63,900 bases of DNA from Capnocytophaga sp. oral taxon 863 str. F0517 (GCF_000466425.1 NZ_KE992129.1:1-63900), one strand, 5' to 3'. Shown: positions 42,444 through 51,312, counted from the first letter of the stretch. Translations and numbers: made by a program. Notes: generated from the sequence alone by a model not told the origin.

Positions 42444-43792
42444 TCATCTTTATAGTCCTCACCGATATAGTTGGCCGGAGTGATGGTCTTGAGCATCGCT
42501 TTGAGCTTATCACTCACCTGGAGGGTATCGACAAAGGCATGGATCGCCTGCTGGTCGATATGGGCATTGGTACGAGTAAGTCCCTTAAGGGCTTCATAGG
42601 GATTGGGATAGCCTTCACGGCGTAGGATGGTCTGTATAGCCTCGGCCACTACCGCCCAGTTGTCCTCTAAGTCGGCCTGTAGCTTCGCCTGGTTGAGGAT
42701 GAGCTTATCCAATCCCTTGAGGGTGGAGGCTATGGCAATCAGCGTATGGGCAAAAGGTACCCCTACGTTGCGCAATACAGTGCTATCGGTCAGGTCTCGC
42801 TGAAGTCGGGAGATAGGCAGCTTGGCAGAGAGGTGTTCCAAAAGGGCGTTGGCAATACCGAGGTTCCCTTCGGAGTTCTCAAAATCAATCGGGTTAACCT
42901 TATGAGGCATCGCTGAAGAGCCTACCTCACCTTCCTTGATACGTTGCTTGAAGTAGTCCATGGAGATATATGTCCATATATCTCGGTCGAGGTCTATTAG
43001 TATGGTATTGATACGCTTGATCAGATCGAAGAGCGCAGCCATATGGTCGTAATGCTCTATTTGGGTAGTAGGAAAGGAATGATAGAGACCTAATACTTCC
43101 TCTACAAAGAACTTCCCAAATCCACGCCAATAGATATCGGGATAGGCGACCTTATGGGCATTGTAGTTACCGGTAGCACCGCCAAACTTAGCCGCATACT
43201 TGATCGCAGAGAAGCCCTGAAGCTGCTCTCTGAGACGCACGGCAAAGACCTTCAGCTCCTTACCTAAGCGGGTAGGAGAGGCAGGCTGGCCATGGGTACG
43301 CGCCAGCATAGGAATATCCTTCCACTCGATGGCAAAGGCCTCTATCTTCTGTACTAATTTTTCAAGCTCAGGAAGATATACCGCTTCTACCGCTTCCTTG
43401 ATAGAAAGGGGAATAGCCGTATTGTTAATATCTTGTGAGGTAAGGCCAAAGTGAATAAACTCCTTATAAGCGGCAAGTCCTAAGTGGTCGAACTGCTGCT
43501 TGAGGAAATACTCCACTGCCTTGACATCGTGGTTGGTCGTACGTTCTATTTCCTTAACCGCGAGGGCATCGTCCTGGGTAAAATCGGCATAAATAGCCCT
43601 GAGAGAGGGGAAGAGGTTATGATCCACCCCTTCGAGCTGTGGCAGGGAAGGAGCCGTGCATAGAGCGATAAAGTATTCTATTTCCACCCTTAGGCGGTAT
43701 TGTATCAGGGCTTTTTCGGAGAAATAAGCCTGAAGGGCGCTGGTCTTGGAGGCATAGCGCCCATCAATGGGAGAAATTGCAGTCAAAGACAT
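42440..43792 (-). CDS. purB: Adenylosuccinate lyase
   Basis: 450 residues, normal length. It cleaves adenylosuccinate and SAICAR in purine synthesis. Start at ATG 43792 (MSLTAISPIDGRYASKT), preceded by a promoter at 43814-43844. The signature SSAMPHKVNPIDFENSEGN (about 300-318) and catalytic regions (TTNHDVKAVEYFLKQ near 85, HFGLTSQDINNTA near 114, RTHGQPASPTRLGKEL near 154) are present. The longer frame to 43825 is not used because it crosses the promoter. Confidence 0.95.
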   Translation of the reverse strand: MSLTAISPIDGRYASKTSALQAYFSEKALIQYRLRVEIEYFIALCTAPSLPQLEGVDHNLFPSLRAIYADFTQDDALAVKEIERTTNHDVKAVEYFLKQQFDHLGLAAYKEFIHFGLTSQDINNTAIPLSIKEAVEAVYLPELEKLVQKIEAFAIEWKDIPMLARTHGQPASPTRLGKELKVFAVRLREQLQGFSAIKYAAKFGGATGNYNAHKVAYPDIYWRGFGKFFVEEVLGLYHSFPTTQIEHYDHMAALFDLIKRINTILIDLDRDIWTYISMDYFKQRIKEGEVGSSAMPHKVNPIDFENSEGNLGIANALLEHLSAKLPISRLQRDLTDSTVLRNVGVPFAHTLIAIASTLKGLDKLILNQAKLQADLEDNWAVVAEAIQTILRREGYPNPYEALKGLTRTNAHIDQQAIHAFVDTLQVSDKLKAMLKTITPANYIGEDYKDE

Positions 43793-43813
43793 ATTTGCAT
43801 TCTTTAGAAAAGG

Positions 43814-43844
43814 CAAATATACCATTTTTCTTACTTATATACAA
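43814..43844 (-). promoter_or_regulatory. Promoter of purB-dprA
   Basis: Minus-strand TTGT (43841-43844), 19 bases, TATATTTG (43814-43821); 21 bases before the purB ATG. Confidence 0.65.
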
Positions 43845-43885
43845 GGAATATAAGGAGAAAGTTTCCACAAAAAGCAAGCCCTTTC

Positions 43886-44704
43886 CTATCCCAAGGCAAC
43901 ATCCATAACCATCATCACCACAAAACCAACCAGAAAGCCTATGGTAGAGACATCGGTATTGCGGCTTTGCTGGGATTCGGGAATGGTCTCTTCCACTACT
44001 ACATAGATCATTGCACCCGCTGCAAAGGCCAAGGCATAGGGCAATACAGGGGTGAAAAAGACCACCGCAAAGGCACCCAAGACCCCTGCGATAGGCTCTA
44101 CTATGGCCGAAAGCTGCCCATAGAAGAAGCTCTTCCAGCGGCTAAGCCCCATACGCCTTAGCGGCATAGAAACGGCAACCCCTTCGGGGAAGTTCTGCAA
44201 ACCAATTCCTATGGCTAATGTGACGGCTCCAGCGATAGAGGCCTCCGGAATACCCGCGGCTACCCCTCCGAAGAGTACCCCTACGGCTAAGCCTTCAGGG
44301 ATATTGTGTAAGGTAATGGCCAAGACCAAAAGAGTGGTGCGTTGCCAAGAGGATTTGACCCCTTCGGTTTGCTTGAAATTGGGGTGAAAGTGCGGTAATA
44401 CTCTGTCCAGTGTATAGATAAAGAGGGAGCCCCCAAGGAAGCCCACCACAGCAGGAAGCACCTTGACAAAGCGCTCGCCCTCACTCATTTCTATAGCAGG
44501 GATCAGCAAGCTCCATACACTGGCGGCCACCATCACCCCTCCGGTGAAGCCCAGCATACCATCCATCAACAGCTTGTTACTGCTCTTGAAAAAAAAGACT
44601 AAGGCTGCCCCTAAGGCTGTAACCCCCCAAGTAAATAGGGTCGCATATAGGGCTGCTAATACCGGATTGATACTACTTAGGTAGTTAATAATGCTAGAAA
44701 TCAT
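43886..44704 (-). CDS. ZIP-family metal transporter
   Basis: 272 residues with eight predicted membrane helices. The metal-binding helices carry HNIPEGLAVG (near 137) and NFPEGVAVS (near 173), the His/Glu pairs that bind Zn2+ and related divalent metals in ZIP proteins. A His-containing loop is before them (PHFHPNFKQTE near 108). ZIP proteins of this group import zinc or other divalent metals. Start ATG 44704; the TTG at 44728 is not used. -7 box TAATTTTG (44772-44779) lies upstream. Confidence 0.9.
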   Translation of the reverse strand: MISSIINYLSSINPVLAALYATLFTWGVTALGAALVFFFKSSNKLLMDGMLGFTGGVMVAASVWSLLIPAIEMSEGERFVKVLPAVVGFLGGSLFIYTLDRVLPHFHPNFKQTEGVKSSWQRTTLLVLAITLHNIPEGLAVGVLFGGVAAGIPEASIAGAVTLAIGIGLQNFPEGVAVSMPLRRMGLSRWKSFFYGQLSAIVEPIAGVLGAFAVVFFTPVLPYALAFAAGAMIYVVVEETIPESQQSRNTDVSTIGFLVGFVVMMVMDVALG

Positions 44705-44851
44705 GTTTAGTTTTAAGTTAGTGAGCAATGACCAATAACTAGTGACTAATCACGCTTCATTAATTCTGGGGCAAAATTACATATTTTTTTTGAATTAAAA
44801 AATATTTTTTTAGACAAATCTAAAACCGTATATTCCCAATCACCTTAATAC

Positions 44852-44954
44852 AAAAAAATAAAAGAGAGCGCAGGCTCTCTTTTACCAATTCTAACCACAA
44901 AATCTAATATATGAAAAACAATTTATTTCCCCTTTGTTTTCGGGTGCAAAGGTA
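44852..44954 (-). ncRNA. Small RNA, copy 2 (about 90 nt)
   Basis: The same arrangement as copy 1: -7 box TACCTTTG (44947-44954), transcribed region, terminator hairpin AAAAGAGAGC-GCAG-GCTCTCTTTT (44860-44869, 44874-44883) and a T-run (44852-44858). Bases in the body between hairpin and promoter are almost identical to copy 1 (a single C/G change next to the -7 box in the region compared by eye). Its similarity continues, more weakly, upstream of the -7 box. It lies between the ZIP gene and rlmB on the same strand as both. Confidence 0.7.
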
Positions 44955-45013
44955 CAACATTTTTTGCTCATAACAATAGATTTCTATTATTTTTTTCTAT
45001 TGCAATATAGAAT

Positions 45014-45760
45014 TTAATTATCACTTGTCACTATCCGTTGTCTTACCACTTCATAGAGAAAAGCTCCACAGGCTACCGACACGTTGAGCGATGCAGTCTC
45101 TCCTTGTAGAGGGAGCTTGGCTCGCTCATCTAAGACCCTTAGTACGCCCTTGCTGATACCCACATCCTCGGCTCCCATCACTATGGCTAAGGGTTCGGTA
45201 AGGCTTAGGTCATAGAGCAGGGTGGGGGCTTTCTCGGTGGCTCCTACGACCTTGATCCCACTTCCTTGTAGGTAGTAGATGGCATCGATGAGGTTATCCA
45301 CCTTGCAAAGAGGTATATTGAAGATAGCTCCCGCAGAGGTCTTGACCATATCCTCTCCTATGGCTGCACTCCCTTGCTTAGGCAAGATGATTCCACTCAC
45401 CCCGGTACACTCAGCCGTACGGATGATGGCACCCACATTGCGCACATCGCTCAGGTGATCAAGAATAAGCAGTAGGGGCACTTTACCACTTTCTATGGTG
45501 GAGCGTACCAACTCTTCCAAGGGAACAAACTCCACTGGAGAGAGCTGCGCTACCACTCCCTGATGATTCCCATGGGTAAGCCGATTGAGCTTTTCTACTG
45601 GCACAAAGGAGTGCGAGAGCTGATGGCGCTCCACTAATTTCAGAAGGGTAGCAAAGAGTGTCCCCGATAAGCCCTTCTGTATAAAGAGCTTATCTATCGT
45701 ACGACCGGCCTCTATGGCTTCTATCACCGGACGTAGTCCGAATATTTGGCTGTTCTTCAT
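45014..45760 (-). CDS. rlmB: 23S rRNA 2'-O-ribose G2251 methyltransferase-like (RlmB, SpoU family)
   Basis: 248 residues. An N-terminal substrate-binding domain (FGLRPVIEAIEAGRTIDKLFIQKG, 7-30) is followed by the SpoU/TrmH knotted methyltransferase domain: LLLILDHLSDVRNVGAIIRTAECTGV near 97-122, ALAIVMGAEDVGISKGVL (190s), and the C-terminal LPLQGETASLNVSVACGAFLYEVVRQR. SpoU enzymes with this domain order methylate rRNA or tRNA ribose; the specific target G2251 is inferred from similarity to RlmB. Confidence 0.88.
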   Translation of the reverse strand: MKNSQIFGLRPVIEAIEAGRTIDKLFIQKGLSGTLFATLLKLVERHQLSHSFVPVEKLNRLTHGNHQGVVAQLSPVEFVPLEELVRSTIESGKVPLLLILDHLSDVRNVGAIIRTAECTGVSGIILPKQGSAAIGEDMVKTSAGAIFNIPLCKVDNLIDAIYYLQGSGIKVVGATEKAPTLLYDLSLTEPLAIVMGAEDVGISKGVLRVLDERAKLPLQGETASLNVSVACGAFLYEVVRQRIVTSDN

Positions 45761-45764
45761 TGTT

Positions 45765-46142
45765 TTATTTTTCTCGCATATTCACTATGCTATCTACTAT
45801 ATATACGGTATTGCCTCTCCAGGGTACCGCATTATGGTATTCCTTATAGTGAAGGTCAAAGTACTTACCACTATTGACCTCCAGCTGTTGAAATACTTTC
45901 TTATCTTCTATCGAAAACTCGAACTCATTGCTCTGCATTCCATTTCCGGTACGGGTTTTAGCAAAGCCTTCTTGGATGAGCTTACCTTCGTAGGTCTTGA
46001 AAACATCCCCTTTGTAGACGGCATAGTTCAGGTAACCGGACTTCACCCCTTCGCCAAAGACAAAGAAGTAACGCATATAGAACCAGCCGCTTAGGCCAAG
46101 GATAACAAACAAGGGGAGAAGGATAAAAAGTAGCTTTTTCAT
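45765..46142 (-). CDS. Conserved small membrane-anchored protein
   Basis: 125 residues with one N-terminal membrane helix (LLFILLPLFVILGLSGWFYMRYFFV, 4-28) and an exported domain (GEGVKSGYLNYAVYKGDVFKTYEGKLIQEGF, and NEFEFSIEDKKVFQQLE). I recall such proteins from other Bacteroidota, where they are often mislabelled as 6-phosphogluconate dehydrogenase; I trust the conservation and not the name. It starts before the end of rluB (4-base overlap) and ends 4 bases before rlmB, so rluB, this gene and rlmB form one transcript. Confidence 0.8.
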   Translation of the reverse strand: MKKLLFILLPLFVILGLSGWFYMRYFFVFGEGVKSGYLNYAVYKGDVFKTYEGKLIQEGFAKTRTGNGMQSNEFEFSIEDKKVFQQLEVNSGKYFDLHYKEYHNAVPWRGNTVYIVDSIVNMREK

Positions 46143-47137
46143 CGACTTAAGTTTTTTAGGTTAATCACTTCTTGTTGGGTAAGGACACGCCAGTGACCTC
46201 TTGGGAGGTCTTTTTTGGTAAGGCCTGCAAAGACAACCCTATCGAGCTTCTCTACCACATAGCCCAAGGACTCGAAGATACGGCGTACGATGCGGTTGCG
46301 CCCACTGTGTATCTTCACGCCCAATTCGTTATGAGAGGCACCTTCTACAAAGCTAATATCATCGACTTGGATAAAGCCATCCTCTAAGGTGAGCCCTTCT
46401 TGTATCTTATGGAAGTCGGGCAAGGCGAGCTTTTTGTCCAATACCACATGGTAGATCTTGCGAACCCCATGGGAAGGGTGGGTGAGCTTCTTGATCAGAT
46501 CACCATCGTTGGTCAGCAGCAGCAGACCGGTGGTCATCCTATCGAGCCTACCCACAGGCTTGATATTGCCTTGAGCCGCTCCGGCGACCAAGTCCATCAC
46601 CGTCTTGCGCCCTTTCTCATCATCTGTAGTGGTGATAAAGCCCTTAGGCTTGTTGAGCAAGATATATTCCTTCTTCTCAGCGGAGATATTCTTTCCGTCG
46701 AACTTGACCACATCGGTAGGTTGTACGCGGTAGCCGAGCTCCGTCATGGGCTTACCATTGACCTCTACATTGCCTGCAATGATATAGCGATCGGCTTGGC
46801 GGCGTGCACAGATACCCGCATTGGCAATATATTTATTTAGCCGGATGCCCTTCTCTTGATCATGAGAGAGCGGCTTAGGGCTTGCTTTCTTATAGAAAGG
46901 ACGAGGTCGCTCCCCTTCGTAGGTCTTTTCCTTGTCAGAGAAACTTTTTTCTCTTCGTGGAGCGGCTTTTTTTCTATTATCGAAGGATTTCTCTGAATAA
47001 TCCTGTCTGTTTTCTTTTTTATAAGGGCGTTTGTCTCCCGATTGAGGACGTCTGTCTGCTTTGGAAGTAGGTTTTTCCTCTCTTGGGGAGCGTTTCCCTC
47101 TGGCTGCCTTTGGGGCGGCGGTGCGTTGATCTCTCAT
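46139..47137 (-). CDS. rluB: 23S rRNA pseudouridine synthase RluB-like
   Basis: 332 residues. The first ~95 residues are a Lys/Arg/Asp/Ser-rich unstructured extension. An S4 RNA-binding domain follows (GIRLNKYIANAGICARRQADRYI near 98-120, GNVEVNG), then the RsuA/RluB pseudouridine synthase catalytic domain (VGRLDRMTTGLLLLTNDGDLIKKLTHPSHGVRKIYHVV near 199-236, Asp in the RLD motif catalytic) ending at HSGRNRIVRRIFESLGYVVEKLDRV. It modifies 23S rRNA; the precise position is inferred. First gene of a transcript with the next two, with promoter at 47154-47184. Confidence 0.9.
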   Translation of the reverse strand: MRDQRTAAPKAARGKRSPREEKPTSKADRRPQSGDKRPYKKENRQDYSEKSFDNRKKAAPRREKSFSDKEKTYEGERPRPFYKKASPKPLSHDQEKGIRLNKYIANAGICARRQADRYIIAGNVEVNGKPMTELGYRVQPTDVVKFDGKNISAEKKEYILLNKPKGFITTTDDEKGRKTVMDLVAGAAQGNIKPVGRLDRMTTGLLLLTNDGDLIKKLTHPSHGVRKIYHVVLDKKLALPDFHKIQEGLTLEDGFIQVDDISFVEGASHNELGVKIHSGRNRIVRRIFESLGYVVEKLDRVVFAGLTKKDLPRGHWRVLTQQEVINLKNLSR

Positions 47138-47153
47138 CAGCTGAAATTTTGTG

Positions 47154-47189
47154 CAAAGGTAAGAAATATTTGGTACTTACCAAATATTT
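47154..47189 (-). promoter_or_regulatory. rluB promoter with a 26-base palindrome at the murB end
   Basis: Minus-strand TTTG (47181-47184), 19 bases, TACCTTTG (47154-47161). AAATATTTGGTA (47164-47175) and TACCAAATATTT (47178-47189) are perfect 12-base inverted arms around CT. They cover the -33, the spacer and the murB stop codon (47177-47179). It may be an operator or part of the murB terminator. Confidence 0.65.
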
Positions 47190-48178
47190 ACCTCCATTTC
47201 CATAGTGATACCAAAGCGTTGGGCAACTTGCTTTTGTACATAGTGGGCAAGGGCTAAAATGGCTGCTCCTGTAGCGCCTCCATAATTGACCAAGACCAGA
47301 GGCTGTCCCTGATGAACTCCTACCGCATCTATACGATAGCCCTTCAGATCACAACTTTCTATGAGGTAGGCCGCCGGAACTTTCACCTGCTCCTCCCCCA
47401 CTTCATAGTGTGGTATATGGGGGTAGCTCTTCTGTAGTTCTAAAAATTGGCTTCGTGGGATCACTGGATTTTTGAAGAAGCTCCCACTGTTACCCAGCTT
47501 GTTAGGGTTAGGCAGCTTGCTCTGGCGGATTTCCTTGACCACTTGGGCTATATGCTGGGGGGTCTCCTCCCATCCATGAGCGGCTAAGCGGGCGCGAATA
47601 TCTCCGTAATGGGTCTTGAACTGATGGTTTTGCTTGGTAAGGCAGAAAGTAACCGAGGTGATGATATAGGTATCTTTTCTCTGTTTGAAGATCGAGTCCC
47701 GATAACCAAAGGCACACCCTGCCCTTTCTATGTTGATTTTGATCCTATTCTCCCTATAGATAGCCTCACAGCTTTTAAAAACGTCCTTCAGTTCTACTCC
47801 ATAGGCACCGATGTTCTGCACAGGAGCAGCCCCTACTGTTCCGTAAATCAGGGCGAGGTTCTCCACCCCTGCGTAACCTTGTGCGACACAGTAATCGACA
47901 AAGTCACTCCAGCATTCACCGGCGGCAGCCCGTACCCAGACCGTTTCTTGATCTTCATATAGCACCGTGATACCCTTTTGAGTGAGGTGCAACAGCGGCA
48001 CCTCTGGGGCTTGAGTTAAGAGGATATTGCTCCCTCCTGCTAAGACTTTTAGGTTGGGATATAGCCTGAGAGCTTCCAAGACATCTGCCTCGTTCTCAGC
48101 CTCTATCAGCAAAGGTGCCTTTTGGTCTATACCAAAGGTATTATAGGATTTTAAAGAAATATTTTCGTGTATTTTCAT
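47177..48178 (-). CDS. murB: UDP-N-acetylenolpyruvoylglucosamine reductase
   Basis: 333 residues; reduces UDP-GlcNAc-enolpyruvate to UDP-MurNAc in peptidoglycan synthesis, FAD/NADPH-dependent. It begins MKIHENISLKSYNTFGIDQKA, as type I MurB proteins do, with FAD-binding VLAGGSNILLTQ (about 44-55) and VENLALIYGTVGAAPVQNIGAYG near 105, and the NPNKLGNSGSFFKNPVIP block near 226, containing the catalytic Ser. The C-terminus overlaps the palindrome and promoter of rluB. It lies 30 bases after mutL on the same strand. Confidence 0.94.
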   Translation of the reverse strand: MKIHENISLKSYNTFGIDQKAPLLIEAENEADVLEALRLYPNLKVLAGGSNILLTQAPEVPLLHLTQKGITVLYEDQETVWVRAAAGECWSDFVDYCVAQGYAGVENLALIYGTVGAAPVQNIGAYGVELKDVFKSCEAIYRENRIKINIERAGCAFGYRDSIFKQRKDTYIITSVTFCLTKQNHQFKTHYGDIRARLAAHGWEETPQHIAQVVKEIRQSKLPNPNKLGNSGSFFKNPVIPRSQFLELQKSYPHIPHYEVGEEQVKVPAAYLIESCDLKGYRIDAVGVHQGQPLVLVNYGGATGAAILALAHYVQKQVAQRFGITMEMEVNIW

Positions 48179-48208
48179 AAGTTATTTGTCACTCGTCATT
48201 AGTCATTA

Positions 48209-50038
48209 TCAAAGTCTACTTTCCAACTCATTGACTGTCAGTTCGGTATATATCTTCTTGCCAAAGGGGCTTAGTTGGGGTTCCTCGCAAGAGAATAGGT
48301 CATAGACCAATTGTTCTTGTTCTTCTCCAGAGAGGGGTTGGCCTGCTTTTATAGCCAAGCTCTTGGCCAAGATTTTGGCGAGCATCTCCTCTTGGGAGAA
48401 TACCTCCTGAGGGATATCCTCCGAGGCGCGCTCTAAGAGTTCGTATAGGAAGGCCTGCACCTGGCTTTCCTTAATCATAGGGGGCAGCCCGGTGAAGCGT
48501 ACCGTATTCCCTTCTATCTCTATCATGAAACCTGCATTCCTAAGTTCTGGAAGTAAGGGCGTTATCTCTAAAACCTCTGAAGGGCTGTATTCGAACTCCA
48601 AAGGAAAAAGCAAGGACTGACTTAGACTATGCCCCTGAAGGATACTCTTGCGAAAACGCTCATAGAGTACGCGCTGATGGGCACGGGCTACATGTACAAA
48701 GAGTACCTTATCCCGAAGGAAAGTAATGAGGTATTTCTTCTGAAAATACAGGTTGGTCTGCATCTTACTTTCTTGGGGAAAAAGCTCAAAGGGAGCCGAG
48801 GTAGGCTCCTGCTCACTGGGGGCATTGGCCTTGGAGGGAATCCCCGTATAGAGTTGTTCCCAGGCAGGAGCTGGCGACTCTCTGTGGGAAAAAGAAACTT
48901 GCGACTTAGGAGCCTCTGGGATAGGTGTTTCCATCTTGAAAGGGTTAAAATTTCTATCTACATGATACACAGGGGTCTGTGCTTCTTTATCCTTATAGCT
49001 ATAGGGTACTTCGTTCTGTTCGTCCAAAGAAAAATCAATAGAGGGGAGTACGTGGAACTGACCCAAACTATGCTTGATTGCAGAGCGCAATAAGGCATAG
49101 ATGGCCTGATCGTTATCGAACTTGATCTCGGTTTTGGTCGGGTGTATGTTGATATCAATATGCTTAGGGTCTATCTCCAAGTAGAGGAAGTATTCGGGTT
49201 GCTCCCCTTCCTTGAGCAGACCTTCGAAAGCACTCACCACGGCATGATGTAGGTAGCGATTCTTGATAAAACGCTGATTGACCATGAAGAACTGTAGCAC
49301 CTTGTTCTTTCTATAAGCGTTTTTACTGATAAAGCCTCGTATGCTTAGCAGCTCAGTCTGTTCCTCCACCGGGACAAGCTGTTCTTCGAGGCGCTGTCCG
49401 AAGAGCTGTACGATACGCTTGCGAAGGGTAGTGGCTGGTAGAGCGAACTGTTCTACATCATTGTGAAAGAGTGAGAATTGCAAGTCGGGATGTGCTAAGG
49501 CTACTCGGTGAAACTCGTCCAAGATATGGCGCATCTCCACCGTATCGGACTTAAGGAAGTTGCGCCGAGCTGGCACATTGAAGAACAGATGCTTCATAGC
49601 TATAGAGGTACCCTTTTGGGTGACTACCGGCTGCTGCTCGGTGATCTTATTTCCCTCTATCCGGAGCATCGTACCTACTTCCTGTCCCTGCTGGCAGGTG
49701 AGCAATTCTACCTGAGCTACTGAGGCAATGGAAGCCAAAGCCTCCCCACGAAAGCCCTTGGTATGAAGTGTAAAAAGATCGTCGGCCGAACGTATTTTTG
49801 AGGTCGCATGGCGCTCAAAGGCCAAGCGTGCATCGGTGGGTGACATCCCTATTCCATTATCTACCACCTGTACCAAGGTACGACCCGCATCCTTGAGATA
49901 GAGCTTTATTTGAGTAGCTCCGGCATCTATGGCATTCTCCAAGAGTTCTTTCACTGCTGAGGCTGGCCGCTGTATCACCTCCCCAGCGGCAATCTGGTTG
50001 GCTACATGGTCAGGTAACAATCTTATAATATCAGACAT
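48209..50038 (-). CDS. mutL: DNA mismatch repair protein MutL
   Basis: 609 residues. The GHKL ATPase N-terminus is complete: ELLENAIDAGAT (32-43), DNGIGMSP (59-66), TKGFRGEALASIASVAQV near 90 and GTSIAMKHLFFNVPARRNFLKS near 140. The transducer domain follows to about 330, then a linker, and the C-terminal dimerisation domain (about 420-600) ending in KSLAIKAGQPLSGEEQEQLVYDLFSC. The endonuclease motif DQHAAxER is not present in my reading (VHVARAHQRVLYERF at about 455 stands in its place), so whether it is a nicking MutL is uncertain. Confidence 0.94.
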   Translation of the reverse strand: MSDIIRLLPDHVANQIAAGEVIQRPASAVKELLENAIDAGATQIKLYLKDAGRTLVQVVDNGIGMSPTDARLAFERHATSKIRSADDLFTLHTKGFRGEALASIASVAQVELLTCQQGQEVGTMLRIEGNKITEQQPVVTQKGTSIAMKHLFFNVPARRNFLKSDTVEMRHILDEFHRVALAHPDLQFSLFHNDVEQFALPATTLRKRIVQLFGQRLEEQLVPVEEQTELLSIRGFISKNAYRKNKVLQFFMVNQRFIKNRYLHHAVVSAFEGLLKEGEQPEYFLYLEIDPKHIDINIHPTKTEIKFDNDQAIYALLRSAIKHSLGQFHVLPSIDFSLDEQNEVPYSYKDKEAQTPVYHVDRNFNPFKMETPIPEAPKSQVSFSHRESPAPAWEQLYTGIPSKANAPSEQEPTSAPFELFPQESKMQTNLYFQKKYLITFLRDKVLFVHVARAHQRVLYERFRKSILQGHSLSQSLLFPLEFEYSPSEVLEITPLLPELRNAGFMIEIEGNTVRFTGLPPMIKESQVQAFLYELLERASEDIPQEVFSQEEMLAKILAKSLAIKAGQPLSGEEQEQLVYDLFSCEEPQLSPFGKKIYTELTVNELESRL

Positions 50039-50050
50039 GGTTATGAGGGA

Positions 50051-50323
50051 TTATTTTTTGAATAAAAAAGATAAATCAAAGTCAAAAAGATAATAGGTAC
50101 CCAGCAACAACAATACCAAAATAAGCCATAGTAGTCGCGAGGAGGAGCGCTTCTGCACTTCCTGCTTGGTTTTGCGTAGCTGTGCCCAACGCTTGCGCAT
50201 GGCATGCCCCCGAAGCTGATGCTTGGGAATACTAAAGCCCCTACGCTCCTGGGTATCCGAATAATAACGAGGACGATACTCAAACTGTCGTAGGGAGGGA
50301 CTCTTGAAAAAATTTACCTTCAT
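50051..50323 (-). CDS. Small tail-anchored membrane protein conserved next to mutL
   Basis: 90 residues; begins MKVNFFKSPSLRQFEYRPRYYSDTQERRGF, basic, and ends in a membrane helix (LLWLILVLLLLGTYYLFDFDLSFLF). I recall this protein as a neighbour of mutL in Flavobacteriia (often mislabelled riboflavin synthase beta). The other frame (50041-50283) is the shadow. It precedes mutL by 12 bases and is probably co-transcribed. Confidence 0.75.
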   Translation of the reverse strand: MKVNFFKSPSLRQFEYRPRYYSDTQERRGFSIPKHQLRGHAMRKRWAQLRKTKQEVQKRSSSRLLWLILVLLLLGTYYLFDFDLSFLFKK

Positions 50324-50435
50324 GGCTTGGTTTTTACGCCGCGAAGATACAACTTTTTTAGGGAATAGTAAAAAGTGAAGGGCGAAAAGTGATCAACACT
50401 ATTGATTTTTCTCTCTTGATTATTCACTAAAAAAA

Positions 50436-50467
50436 TTTGTTGGTTTCCAAAAAATATGTTATATTTG
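50436..50467 (+). promoter_or_regulatory. Promoter of the unknown/yidD operon
   Basis: TTTG (50436-50439), 20 bases, TATATTTG (50460-50467). The ATG at 50572 leaves a leader of roughly 98 bases. Confidence 0.75.
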
Positions 50468-50488
50468 CGTGCTGAACAAACAAGCCCT

Positions 50489-50527
50489 CTTTTTGTTTGT
50501 TTCTACTGCACAAAAACAAACAAAAAG
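50489..50527 (+). promoter_or_regulatory. 5' leader hairpin
   Basis: CTTTTTGTTTGTTT (50489-50502) is perfectly complementary to AAACAAACAAAAAG (50514-50527) with an 11-base loop, in the leader of the following gene. It is A/U-rich and not followed by a T-run, so it is more likely a regulatory or stabilising hairpin than a terminator. Confidence 0.5.
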
Positions 50528-50571
50528 ACTGATAATCAATTAACAAGCTAAACAATTTAATTTTTTTCCCC

Positions 50572-51312
50572 ATGAAAAATTTACTCTTAGTAACCTTCGC
50601 TTGGATGATGATGATCTCCATCATAGGTAGTATTGTGTACACTATGCTCTACGTGGTAGACAATTTTAGCATGGATCACAATGAGACGATACAGTACCTA
50701 TGGTGCTGTTTTACAGGGATTTTACTCATCCCTGCTTACAAAGGAGTTTTCCTCATTCATGCCCTTTGGCTCAAAATGCTCAAACAATTCCGCTATGGTG
50801 ATTCCGACAAAGATGAGGATACCAAGGAAATCCCTTTCTTTAAGGAACCTACCGCTAAGGTGGATGTTAAAATCACAGAATATTCCCCTAAGGATAGAAG
50901 GAATATCCCCTCTCCTTCGCTAGAGGAAGTGAATGAAAAAATCAAAAAAATAAGATCTTCTGCTGATGAAAAACTTAGCCAAATAAGAAAAGAAGATATC
51001 GCAAACCCTACCAAGGAGAGCAGTTATTTTGCTAACAAATATACCGGAGAGAAATCTATCCTTGTGGATACTATCTTTGCTAAAGAAAAAGCAACAGCTA
51101 CTTCTGATAAGGCAACAGCAGCTGCTGAAAAAGATATCGCTCCTAAGATAGAAGAAAGCCTTAAGACTGTAGCACCCAAGCAAGAAGCCCCTGCAGAGCA
51201 AAAGCAGCAAAATGACCCTCAAGAGGAGAAAAAACGTCCTCGAAATAAAAAACACAACAACAAAAAATACCACAACAAATCCAAAAAAGGACAAAACAAC
51301 AATCATGCTTAG
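50572..51312 (+). CDS. Membrane protein with charged, low-complexity tail
   Basis: 246 residues. Two membrane helices near the N-terminus ([23 protein letters not shown], about 3-25, and [25 protein letters not shown], about 40-64). The remaining 180 residues are Lys/Glu/Ala/Gln-rich and end in [20 protein letters not shown], a very basic, Asn/Lys-rich tail that could bind RNA or DNA or lipid. I do not recognise the family. Its stop overlaps the start of yidD by 8 bases, so translation of yidD may be coupled to it. Confidence 0.8.
   Translation: MKNLLLVTFAWMMMISIIGSIVYTMLYVVDNFSMDHNETIQYLWCCFTGILLIPAYKGVFLIHALWLKMLKQFRYGDSDKDEDTKEIPFFKEPTAKVDVKITEYSPKDRRNIPSPSLEEVNEKIKKIRSSADEKLSQIRKEDIANPTKESSYFANKYTGEKSILVDTIFAKEKATATSDKATAAAEKDIAPKIEESLKTVAPKQEAPAEQKQQNDPQEEKKRPRNKKHNNKKYHNKSKKGQNNNHA

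Noticed and set aside
50041-50283. An 80-codon minus frame before mutL
   Set aside because: It is a different frame of the small membrane protein at 50051-50323, which has the better membrane-anchor and family-like start.
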